DNA of 64,000 nucleotides from Blattamonas nauphoetae. Lineage: Eukaryota > Preaxostyla > Oxymonadida. Positions within the stretch are counted from its first letter, which is position 1, and each line of letters begins with the position of its first letter. The DNA lies in NCBI GenBank assembly GCA_033064195.1, contig JARBJD010000207.1:62001-126000 (forward strand), read 5' to 3'. The position numbers and the translations under genes are program-made. Positions 1-9,985 of the stretch are shown one piece after another. The notes beneath the pieces are model-generated. The model made no database searches. It was not told where the DNA came from and saw nothing but the letters and a program-made list of their open reading frames with translations.

Positions 1-3000
1 CTGCCTGTCTTCTCGGTGCATTGAACACAGGAGTGGGTGATTCTGATTTTCTGTCATCTCTGCTTTTGTCGTTCAGGGAGGTTGGTGGGAGTGGCTTCGA
101 AGGTGTTGTGCTGGGTCTCATCGACAGCGAATGAGGTGTGCTTGGGTGTGATGATGACCGAATCTGCGTCGATGGGATCGGAAACAATTCCAACAATCTC
201 GCCAGACACTTTAGCGCTGCAAATCTCGCTTCGAATGTAAATTTCTCGTCCAAATAGACAGACATGGAACGCGGAGTGGTCGAGACCTTCAACGACAACG
301 CAATGGATGTCATCGCGGTGAGGAGGGACTGCAACACGATGTAGTGAGGAGAGGGTTTCATAAGCTCTGTCTGGAGAACGATGTCCATCTGCTTTGTGAT
401 GTCTTTGTTGATCTCCACATTGCTTGTGTTGATCATTCCGATGCTGTTGATGAGTGACGCGAAGTAATACCTGTCGGAGATCGCACTTCCGTGATTCTCG
501 TTTTGTTTGAAACATGCGAACAGGATATCAACAATCTCAGTGTCTGTCTCCCCGTCGGGCTTTCGTGTCGACCCCAACACTTCCACAACCGCCTTCTGAG
601 TTTCATATTCAGACTCGTCGGAGAAATCGTTCGGTTTGACGTTGCCGGAGAAGTCAAAGCATCGCTTCTTGAACCACGTGACCAATCGCTTCACCCCTTC
701 AAAGCCTCTTGCTGTCTTCCGATTCGAAGTCACCTCTGTCTGGGCTAGAACTTGCACAGTCTCTCGCCTGATGAGTGGGTGTTCTCCTTTCATCAGAACG
801 ATTTGAAGATCATCGCCTGAATACTCCTCTTCAACATCAAAATTGGATTGGCCAGAAAGAAGACGGGCAACTTGCACGGGGTAATCCTGCTTGAGGTTGG
901 CCAGCATTCTCAGACCGACTAATCGTTGTGCTGGGTCAGGATTCGTTCGGAACTGTTTCATGTTCATGTCCAACATTGTTGCCATTTCAAAATCGATCAA
1001 ATGTTCCAAATTCGGGTCAATCGTGATTGTATGGCACGGTGTCGGGTTGTCCCACGCATCATGGAAGTCCGTGCTGTCGTTCTGCTCTGGCGTCTCAGCC
1101 GCGCCCTCCCCATCCGCCTGCTGTCTCTTCGCGTGTGCCTTCCTCCTCCTCGCCATTCTCCCTGGCGTCGGAATCTCCACCTGCTCCACTGTCTGCGCAA
1201 TGGAAATGTAATGCGAGGTTGTCTGTGAGACCTCTTGTTGTTTCACCAGAATCCGTCCCTTGAATCGGTGGACACTGTCCTTCTGTGTGATCTGATATTT
1301 CATCAACAGTTCTTTCGCTGCGTAAAGGAAATAGATTTGCAGATGAGGAACTCGATTTGTCTTCAGATACATCGTTTCGTATTCTGAGATCGAGATTTCG
1401 TCTTTATTTTTCAAATCTTTGGTGAACTGGGCGTAGGAATATGAGAGACGGCAACGGGCGAGTAAGGCGATGATGATCTTGGTGTTCTGGTCGGAGTTTT
1501 GGGGAGATTGAGGAGTGGACATATCAGGAGCGGTGAGGAGTTGAACGGAAACTGAGAGAGATCGATCAGGAGCGACGCTTCTCCTTCCATCGGTGTTGTG
1601 AAGACGACGCTCCTCGTGCAGAATCAGCGGGAGGAACTCTGCCGATGCCACCATAAACTCTCTCGCCTTCTTCAGAAGATGTTCCATTCGTCCTCGAAGC
1701 CACGATTCGCCAATCACTCGAGTGATCATCCCCACAACAACGCGAGCCTTCATCCGCCATGCGCTTGTCATCATTCTGGATCGTTCTGCATCTGGATGGC
1801 GCGGGATGAGAGGAATCATTGTCTCATCAGTCTTGCTTACCTGTTTCACGTGTTCCATTTCTTGATATTCTCGAATTCGACTTTCCTGTGACCGAAAATT
1901 TCTTTCCAATTCTTTGTCCATCTTTTCCACAATCGGGTGATAAAATAGTTGTTGTTTAACTCCCTGGATCTTCTCGGGGAACGGATGGACGGAACAGGCT
2001 TCCAGTTGTCCCATTGCTTTGAATGCGAGATGCCCCGCGATTCCCTCCAACAACCACACATCCTTATACGAACAGGGTGTGACAAAATGTGTGAAAATCG
2101 TTCTGGCGAGGGAATGGCAGATCGCGTAATGAGTCCTCCATCGGACATCCAAATCGATCACGTCAGGAGTATACAGGAGAGAATCGGAGAGGATGGTCAG
2201 TCCAACAGAACACGAAATATCATGAGGTGCGTTGGACACAAAGACTTGGCTGTATCGCATCATTTGGACCTTCCTCGGTGGCGTTATGTCAAAAAATGTG
2301 TTTTGGCCGACTTCTTTGTCTGATTTGAAAACACCTTTGAGTTTGTTGAATTCTCTTTGTTCAACTTGCATGAGGGTTTCATCTTGATACGTCAAAAGGC
2401 TCAAATAACGGGCCATTCGAACATCGATTTCGTCGTTGTTTGATCCAACTCGTTTGGCGGCGTCGTACTTAATAGAATCGTTCGGTCGAAGGTATTCTCC
2501 AATATATCCCATTCCATGCCTAAAAACAGAGAGTATCTGTTCTACAGAGCGTTCCATGCCTGGGAAACAATAATGAGTGATTCTCCTTCTGCATCCCTCA
2601 TCTTTGACTTTTGCAAAGTCACCAATTGCAAACGCAACAGAGTATGCACAAACAGGGATTGATATTTCGCGGACATGATATACCAATGATGTTTCAGGGG
2701 TCAATCCATTTCCTGGAACTGTAACTGTCTCTTTCTCCTTCATTTCTCCGCTACAAACAACAGATGCATTGGTCAATCCAAGAACGGCAATTTTAATGAG
2801 CCATGGACATTTGGCCATTGGATTGTCAATGCAGGGGATCCAGAGACGAGCTGGTGTCCGGCAGGGATCGATGGAAACAAATACATGTGGGTGAGTTTGT
2901 TTATGAGACCTGTCGGAAAGACTTTGGTAATGACGGGGGTTGACTAGAGACTCACAATGGGTGAAGTAAACGGCGGCTTGTGGGTTGTCGAGTCGATAGT

Positions 3001-3616
3001 GAACAGTGACACGAACTGATGATGGACCACGAGGATGGATGGGAGAGTTAGTTAATGATTGCGAGATTTGTATTTGCTTTTCGGTGAAGGTATTCATCAG
3101 ATCTCGCGGAAGTTCTATGAATAATTCCCCTTTGTCAGCCTCTCGTTGGAGGTGATCATGAAAAGCATGATAAGATGATAAATCACGAGCAACGTTCGAG
3201 GGATCGGCAGGAAAAAGATTGCTCAACGGATCATAGTGATTGAAGAAAGCTTCAATTCCATCGACGAATACCTTCTCAATTTCTGATAATAGAAGAGAAA
3301 AAATGTGAAAATAGATGGAAAAATGGTACATTATCAGTGAAACATAAAATCATACTCATTTGACGAGCATTTAACCGAATTCCATTCAGGAAACTATCTT
3401 GGTTGTAGAGATCTAGTTCAGCAATTCCCTGGATTAAAAATAAGAGGAACATAATAAATGAGATGTTTATTATCAATGGTTCCCGTTTGAATATCAATTC
3501 AAACGATGTGAGGTGAACGAAGTGGGCAATACCTGGATGGATTGATGTGCGAGATCCACCTGTAGTGTGAGGGTCTCGTGCAAAACATAAAGAGTTGTAT
3601 TATTTGCACTAGTCAT
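1..3616 (-). CDS. TAF2: TFIID subunit TAF2 (3' end cut by window edge)
   Basis: Exons 3616-3533, 3428-3356 and 3282-<1, about 1146 residues, with the C-terminus outside the window. TAF2 is the M1-aminopeptidase-like subunit of general transcription factor TFIID, acting in the nucleus at core promoters. The sequence shows the N-terminal beta-saddle (LYVLHETLTLQVDLAHQ), then ARLWIPCIDNP, then the peptidase-like helical block with HYAICHSLARTIF and DVWLLEGIAGHLAF. The zinc motif HExxH is absent, as in TAF2. Near the window edge the HEAT-like part has SDRYYFASLINS, matching the SDNYYRAEMI stretch recalled from animal TAF2. The ATG at 3616 was chosen because the first intron follows 28 codons later in frame; an ATG at 3724 would add an unsupported leader. 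Introns are 104 and 73 nt. It is divergent from the acyl-CoA-synthetase-like gene. Family assignment is secure; exact exon ends are inferred. Confidence 0.87.
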
Positions 3617-3764
3617 ATATCGAAGCTTGGAATCAGAATCAGGGGGATCAGCGAGCTGGTCCGCTGTGAGTCGATCGACCCAACAAGAAAAAAATGAAAA
3701 CCCTAGACAGCAAATCAAACACATATTTGATCTTGGAATAGACTTATAAAGTGACTAACAGACT
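3617..3764. promoter_or_regulatory. Shared 148-bp divergent promoter region
   Basis: The gap between the inferred start codons of TAF2 (minus) and the acyl-CoA-synthetase-like gene (plus). It must hold both 5' UTRs and core promoters unless an unseen upstream exon exists. No TATA box or repeated motif was recognised. Confidence 0.4.
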
Positions 3765-6700
3765 ATGGAAGTTGTTTTCACTCCAACTGTCACCTCTACT
3801 TCGTGGCCATTCTCGACTAAATCATTTCCTCACTTCTTGAAGTATATATCCAATTTTATACTCATTTTCTCTGAAGAACTCTTAACAGGCAGATTTCTGG
3901 TCGATCTGTCCTTGTTATGGAAGATTATTCACGAGGAATCCGCCAAAGACGCTTCTTCACATTTGGTGAACTTTTCCATCTCTCAACGACAGTCATGACT
4001 GCATTGATGGGCAATGGGTTGGAGCCAGGTGATGTCTGTTGCGTCTATCTTGAGAATATTCCGGAATATCTCCCTATTCTTTGGGGAATTATCAGAAGTG
4101 GGCTCGTTCCTCTTCTAATACCTCCTACCACACGGCCAGACAACATTGTCTTCTTCTGCGATTTTACCGGGGCGTCGGCTTTATTTATTATGGATTCCCT
4201 ACTCCCATCGATCCGTGAAAACGTCACAAACTGCCAAACACTTAAATTTACAATCATCCTCACTGAAGGTTTGAGCCATTCACAATCAATGTCAAGACCC
4301 ACCCGACATTTCACCGGAATAACTCCTGGTATGGATACCATCCCTGAAGATGAATACGACACGCACACACAATCAGAGACAGAAACGTTTCATTCGCTCT
4401 TCTTCCAGCCAGTCTGTCAATTTCTGGAATGGACCAACTTTATTGAGCATGGAAAACGAACTTATCGCAGCAAAAAATTGTCGGGACGCCGAATTGGGTT
4501 GTCTCTTGACAACCCGTGCGTCATGCTCCTCACAAGTGGAACGACAGGTTTTTCACGGATTGTGGTGGGCACCCATGCTAATATCATGGCAGGAATAGCT
4601 TCTGTCCGTCATATTCTTCCTTCATTAGCAACATCAACCACGGTCCTTGTTGATGATGCCGCATGCACCCCACCAACTCCATTTCCAGGTCTCTCCTTCA
4701 TTCCCCCTCAAATTGCGGTGACAACAATATCCGAAACATTCCTTTTAGTTCATTCATTCGCGTTACCGATCGCATTTTCCTTGACACATGCCGTTTTCTC
4801 AGTCCCTGGAACAGTAGCAATATCGAAAGAGAAGAATTGTCCGAGTTTTGAAACCTTACAGCTCTTCCGACCTACGATGACATTTCTATTTCGTGATGAT
4901 CTTAGAACACTAACCCGTCGCACCATTGACACTCTTCTCTCCAAAAGCAAACCGCCGCCAACTAAACATTCCCATCACTTCTCTGTGATGTCTCTACTTA
5001 GTGTGAACGCTGAAATGCCTTTTATTAAGCAAGAAAATACATTTCTTCTGGATATGGTTCGACGTATCACAGAAGATGGCGTCAATCAACCTCCAACGAC
5101 ACCAGCCAATCTCAAAGCCATATCATCTTCAAAAAGTGAGCCAAAACAACTCCCAACATCATCTCACTGTATTTCACATTATTCACGCTTCTGGGACTCA
5201 GTTTGCGGGACGGACTTTCGATATCTCCTCGGCGGGTCACTCCGCACTGTTTTCTCGTCCCAAGCTAACATCGACAGTGTCAGCATTGAGACACTCAGCG
5301 GCGTGCTCGAGGGAGGATATCTTAGACTCTCGTCCTGCCTCCGAAAACCTCCAAAACGAGACAACAAATCCGAAAAATCATCAACACAAACCAACTCGGG
5401 CGAGGACGAGGAACCTCACTCTCTGAACCTCTTCCGAGTTGTGCAGATTTGGTGGATGACAGAGGTGTTTGGAATAATCGCAGCAAACTCACTCCCTGGA
5501 TCCCTCAACGTCACAATCACAGAGCGAGAGGTCCAACAATCAATCAATATCGGTGAGATCAACTCCCATCACTCAGCAGACACCGCAACTCAAAACCAGC
5601 TCTCTTCTCTCCCAACCAACTTCTCTGCTTCGATGTTGGATTTCCAGGCAGGAGTGGTCCCTCGAGAGGAGCCCGGTCTTCTTCGTGATAACCGAACTGT
5701 CCTCTCAGCACCTGTCGCGCTTGTTAAACATATCCCCAACGCCCCATCCCCACAACCGAGGCCAGAATCAGTGGCAGAGTCGTCCCATCATTCGTCGCAA
5801 CCGCTCTTCTCACACAAAAACGACACGGAGTTCGGATCGGAGCAGCAGGCCGTTTCCAGTGTCGCCACTGACGCTTGGATCAAATCAACGAAAGCACGTC
5901 TTTCAGAAGTTCCCCAAAAATCAACCCTCTTCCGCACTTCTCGCTGTCTCTTCCCTTCTCCCCAAGTCGAGATCAAAATCATCGATTCAACCATCGGTGC
6001 TTTCCGAACAGTAGATCGGCCGTTCTGTCGAGGAGAGGCTCTTATTCGGGCGACAAGTGTGATGGAAGGGTATTTTGGGGATGTTCAGCGGAACATGATG
6101 GCGATGGAGGGAGAGTGGCTCAGAACTGGCGATTTGGTCCTGTGGGATCAAAATAATGGGCTGACTGTTCTGGATCGAATGGACAACATTGTCACAATTG
6201 ATGGACGAGACACACAAGAGAAGAATGAGACGGCATCGAATCATTTTCAGGAAGTCGCAGACTCCGAAATAGGAGTCGCTTCGGTTTCCATCAAATCGTC
6301 GCCGAGTTTGAGGTCGCGTGTTTCATTAACCGCAGCATCGATGTCTTGTCTGATCATGAACCATTCTCGTCTCGTTGAGCATGCCTGCATCCTCCCCATT
6401 TCTTCGTCCACAGCAATCACAACGTCTCCACCTCAACTACCGACTTATTTCGAGTCAACAATCATCCCCTTTCCGTCTGGGTCGTCCTCCTCCCACTCTG
6501 AAATCGGAGAAGAAGCACTTGGGATTGTCTTGACCCTTCATTGGGATGTGGTTGCTCAGAAGTTGAACTTGCCGCCTGTAAATGAGAAGACAAAGAAGCG
6601 TCTCTGTTCTGATCAGTCCATCCATGAATTACTGAAATCTGAAATCAAAGAGATCATATCTCGATCATCTTTGGACGTGTCCCTTGTTACTCTCAAACAG

Positions 6701-6823
6701 ATCATCCTCCCACTCCAATTTTCAAAGGAGAACGGTCTCCTGAGTGAGAATTCTGAAGTCAAACGACACACTGTTGCTTTTCTTATCAAAGCACAACTTG
6801 AGAAACAAAAAAGAAGAAAGTAA
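3765..6823 (+). CDS. AMP-binding (ANL) enzyme, long-chain acyl-CoA-synthetase-like
   Basis: Exons 3765-3841 and 3889-6823 (47-nt intron), 1003 residues. Family members activate fatty acids as acyl-AMP and then acyl-CoA. The first exon joins in frame to give KQISGRSVLVMEDYSRG before FFTFGELFHLS and GVVPLLIPP-like adenylation-domain sequence (seen as GLVPLLIPP). The P-loop reads LLTSGTTGFSRIVV: TSGTTG is intact, but the usual PKG after it is SRI. Later RTGDLVLWD and VLDRMDNIVTIDGR match the A7/A8 motifs, and FSKENGLLSENSEVKR near the C-terminus resembles the ENGLLTPT..KLKR end of ACSL enzymes. The protein is longer than usual (650-750), with low-complexity inserts around residues 380-470 and 560-690. 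Activity is uncertain because of the altered P-loop tail. The substrate cannot be read from sequence. Confidence 0.75.
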
Positions 6824-6979
6824 ATGGTGCATACATCTCGTTATGACATTTTGCACAAAATATTTGGACTATTTGGTGAAGAAGTCAGTGAGTAGCGAGG
6901 AAACAGAAATGTGAAAATGTTAAGTGTTAGTATGTACGTTTGTGCATTGTAAATTATAATCAGTGTAAAGAAAGTACAG

Positions 6980-7666
6980 TTACATGAGGACACATGATCC
7001 TGCGCACATTCCCTTTGGCGATGGGGCAGATTCTGGTGTTTGTTTATGTTGGTCTTCTTGATTTGAAACTCTTCCTGATTCTTGTCGAGACTTCGCAGCT
7101 TCTTGGCGAATCTGATCCTGAAGTTCTCCACGAATGAACTCCTGCCCAGCTCTCTCCCTTTCGCAGAAGTACATCTTATAGATCGGTGGTGGATTTTCGT
7201 CTGATGATTGAGGGGAAATGACTGGACTTTTGGTCGAATGAGATGGAATGTCCGTTCCAATGCCCGCTGACGCTGTGTCAACATCTGCAGTCGACTCGAT
7301 TGTGATAATGTTGTTGTTGTTTCCACCACCATCAGAAACGATTGGAAGCATATTCGTCACAACCCAATGTTCTCCGTTCACACAGAATTTAGCTTTGTAC
7401 TTCCCAGGATGTAGTTTCAATGTGCAGTGCCAGCCATTTAAACCCTTATTCCTTCTGAGTGGAAGCTTCTCCGCCCATTCGTCCCAACTTCCACAAATTT
7501 CGACTGATGAAGTATTCTGTGGATTTGGGAAGGGAACTTGAAAGAGGCCAAAGTCATGTGCTTCAACGAGTCGTTTTCCTTGAATGACACCATCTTGATA
7601 TGGTGATGGGACGTTCTCAGCGAGGCGATTGCGGTCTACTGCTGATAATCCTTTCACTGAAGCCAT
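6980..7666 (-). CDS. AMPK-beta-like CBM48 glycogen-binding protein with CaaX box
   Basis: A single-exon ORF of 228 residues. Residues about 53-118 form a CBM48/AMPK1_CBM domain: VEICGSWDEWAEKLPL, then KLHPGKYKAKFCVNGEHW. This domain binds glycogen or starch-like glucan in AMPK beta subunits and related proteins. The rest is polar and probably disordered, and the beta-subunit C-terminal ASC domain is not seen, so it is not a full AMPK beta. The last residues are GMCAGSCVLM followed by TAA, which fits a CaaX prenylation box (CVLM, farnesyl type) with a second cysteine upstream that could be palmitoylated. The N-terminus MASV cannot be myristoylated, unlike AMPK beta. Membrane attachment by a lipidated C-terminus is inferred. 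It lies tail-to-tail with the acyl-CoA-synthetase-like gene. Confidence 0.72.
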   Translation of the reverse strand: MASVKGLSAVDRNRLAENVPSPYQDGVIQGKRLVEAHDFGLFQVPFPNPQNTSSVEICGSWDEWAEKLPLRRNKGLNGWHCTLKLHPGKYKAKFCVNGEHWVVTNMLPIVSDGGGNNNNIITIESTADVDTASAGIGTDIPSHSTKSPVISPQSSDENPPPIYKMYFCERERAGQEFIRGELQDQIRQEAAKSRQESGRVSNQEDQHKQTPESAPSPKGMCAGSCVLM

Positions 7667-8022
7667 CGAAAGAGTAAAGATTAGTAAAAGTAGGTTTGCA
7701 GGTGTATAACATCAGTATTGCAGGAATGAAGTGTGATCAGACCCTTCATGGATTCTTATGTATCCATTGTCAAGATTGATGGCTCAGAGACTCCAGTTAT
7801 CTCGAATTTGATTGAATGATCTGGTATTGTGATATTCAGGTGAGTTTATGAGCGTCGGACTATAATTGAATTGAGCTCGAGAGGAGGGAGCGATTAATTC
7901 GCCTCACAGAGGCACATCTGGAAACATATTGAAATACAGGCAAGATAATTGAACGACAGATCTGGTAAATGCAAAAATATAAGAAAAAGGACGAATGGAG
8001 TGAGATGGTTGGTGAATGATTC
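7667..8022. other. Intergenic, no gene seen
   Basis: 356 bp between the start of the CBM48 gene and the stop of thioredoxin, both on the minus strand. It should hold the thioredoxin 3' UTR and the CBM48 promoter. Reading frames here are short and in a different frame from thioredoxin. No structured RNA or repeat was recognised. Confidence 0.5.
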
Positions 8023-8402
8023 TTATTGGTGTTTCTCAATGTTTGAGAGGAGGGTGGACTCGTTTGCTCCAGAGAATTCGGCCAGTTTCTTCCCACCTTT
8101 CCAGAAACGGAATGTCGGGACACCTTGGACAGTATCGACCTCATCCAGATCTCTCAACTTGTCGACGTCGCAATGAAGGAAGACAACATTCGGAAATTTG
8201 CTTGGGAGAGCGTCGTACACAGGCTTAATACGTTGGCAAGGTCCACACCATGTGGCACTGAAATCGACGACATGGAGCTTGTCCGCATCCGTGTCCATTG
8301 TCTTTTTGTATTGCTCCGGAGACTCAATATGAATGACAGACTGAAAACGATGAGAGCAAGGAAAAATGAGATTTGTTAAGATTCTATGGTGAGAGATACC
8401 AT
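8023..8402 (-). CDS. Thioredoxin
   Basis: Exon 1 is the ATG alone (8402-8400); a 59-nt intron (8399-8341) follows, then exon 2 8340-8023; 106 residues, the usual thioredoxin length. The spliced start reads MSVIHIESPEQYKK and the active site is SATWCGPCQRIKP, a classic WCGPC dithiol. The cis-proline loop appears as VQGVPTFRFWKGG. It would reduce protein disulfides in the cytosol; no targeting signal is seen. Starting instead at the internal Met in exon 2 would remove the first beta strand, so the split-start model is preferred. The promoter is shared with HOP2, only 48 bp away. Confidence 0.9.
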
Positions 8403-8450
8403 TTAACTCAGATAAACTTGACTCGAAATGTGAGAACCATAATCATTATA
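8403..8450. promoter_or_regulatory. 48-bp bidirectional promoter (thioredoxin / HOP2)
   Basis: Only 48 bp separate the two divergent start codons. Both genes must be transcribed from this segment or from within each other's 5' ends. The sequence is AT-rich; no known element was recognised. Confidence 0.45.
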
Positions 8451-9849
8451 ATGCCTCCAAAAAAAGAGAAAAAGACCGCCAAGAAACCATCAAATGACGA
8501 GATAGAAAATGCTCTCTTGTCGTATATCAATGAGGTTACACATTTTCGATTCAATAATTCTTCCTCCATGATTTTGCATCACCTCCAGAAAAATCGACCT
8601 TTCTCTGTGCAAAACATGATTGACAATCTCAAGAATGTGTACAAAAAGGCAGGGGTAACAAAAGCCCTTGAGACAATGGCTGAAGACGGAAGGATTGGGG
8701 TGAAGGAGTTTGGTAAAGCCAAAATGTACTTCGCAGACCAGTCTCAATTTGAGGTTCCGTCAGAAGAGGAATCACGAGCAATGGACGAAGCAATCTCTGA
8801 GGCACAAGAAAAAAAAGATACACTCGACAGAGATCGAAAAATGTTGGAAGCTGGTAAGTTTTTTCACTTCGTCTCGAAATTGAATAATAGCCAATGCTGC
8901 TCTCGCGTCCGAACTAACAAATGATGAAATAGTCGAACAGATAGCAAAATACGAAGCAGATGTTCGCTTTTTCCCTTTTCCTTCACGAATGAATCCAAGA
9001 ATGAAGAATCAAGCGCAAAACTCACTCGACTTCAGGACGGTGGAATTATGATTGATGAAGAATACAAGGACAGAGTTTGTTTGCAATATGGAACGATGAT
9101 GGTGTGCCCTCTTCATCGCGTTTGACAACATCCCCAGGCAGAGTGGAAGTACAGAAGGAAGATGGTAATGGATATAATGGGCCAAATGGCGGATTCAATG
9201 GAGAAGAAACTTCAAGATCTCGCTGTTTCTCTTTCAATATTCTCTTTCATGCTTTATATCTCACCATCTGTCGTTCAGGAAGAAGCTGGGATTGAAACTG
9301 ACGAAGCTGTGAATCTTCCCTTGAAAGTATGTCCATTTTGTGGATCAGTTTGCCCAGGAAGTTGAGGTGAAGGGGATCCCACGTCTCGCTCAGGAATACG
9401 CGAGGAGAAAGACGATGGCCGCTAAAGCAGTGGGAGAAGTCGAGAAACAGATTGAAAAGGAGATGGAAGAAAAGGCAGAGGAGGAGATGAAAAGAAGGGA
9501 AGAAGAAATGAGAGAGAGGATGGAAGAGGGAGGTGAGGAAGGAATGCAGATGATGGGCGAAGGTTTTGAAGGAGAGTTCTATGGTGCTCCTGATGGAGAA
9601 GGGTTCAGAGAAGGAGATGAGCGAATGATGGAAGAGATGGAGATGATGATCGACCGGGAAGAAGGCGAGGGAGATCAAAATCTCCAGCAAGAAATACCCG
9701 CCGAAGAAGAACCTCCGAAAAAACAGAAGCGTGCGAAGTCAACGTCCGGTGAAACACCCAAAGCAAAAGCCAAGAAAACCCCAAAACCTTCGAAGAAGAA
9801 AGTCGACATTGAAGATGATGACAGCGATTTCGACGATTTGGATGGTTGA
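8451..9849 (+). CDS. HOP2: Homologous-pairing protein HOP2 (PSMC3IP)
   Basis: Exons 8451-8853, 8891-8961, 9000-9074, 9138-9224, 9279-9326 and 9358-9849; introns of 37, 38, 63, 54 and 31 nt; 391 residues. HOP2 works with MND1 to help RAD51/DMC1 strand exchange in meiosis. The N-terminal winged-helix region (MPPKKEKK, SVQNMIDNLKNVYKKAG, GKAKMYFADQSQFEV) is followed by the coiled coil and by EEAGIETDEAVNLPLK, matching the conserved EEVGIETDED end of PSMC3IP. Animal HOP2 ends soon after this point (about 217 residues). Here the frame continues for about 164 residues of acidic and Lys-rich coiled coil, then SDFDDLDG. The 54-nt intron is a multiple of three without a stop, so its retention would not break the frame. 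The ATG at 8451 is the first strong start. Confidence 0.85.
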
Positions 9850-9985
9850 AACAAAAATCTCCAGTTGTCCCGAAACTACACACTCCTGTTTGTTTGGATT
9901 ACATGCTCAAGTCTGCGTTAAATCCAGTTCAGAGCCGTTTGAATCCTCCATAATTATTTTTTCTCGTTCTTCTTCTCTGTGAAGA

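Noticed and set aside
1-3616. Active M1 aminopeptidase
   Set aside because: The fold matches M1, but HExxH is absent and HEAT-like sequence follows, which fits TAF2.
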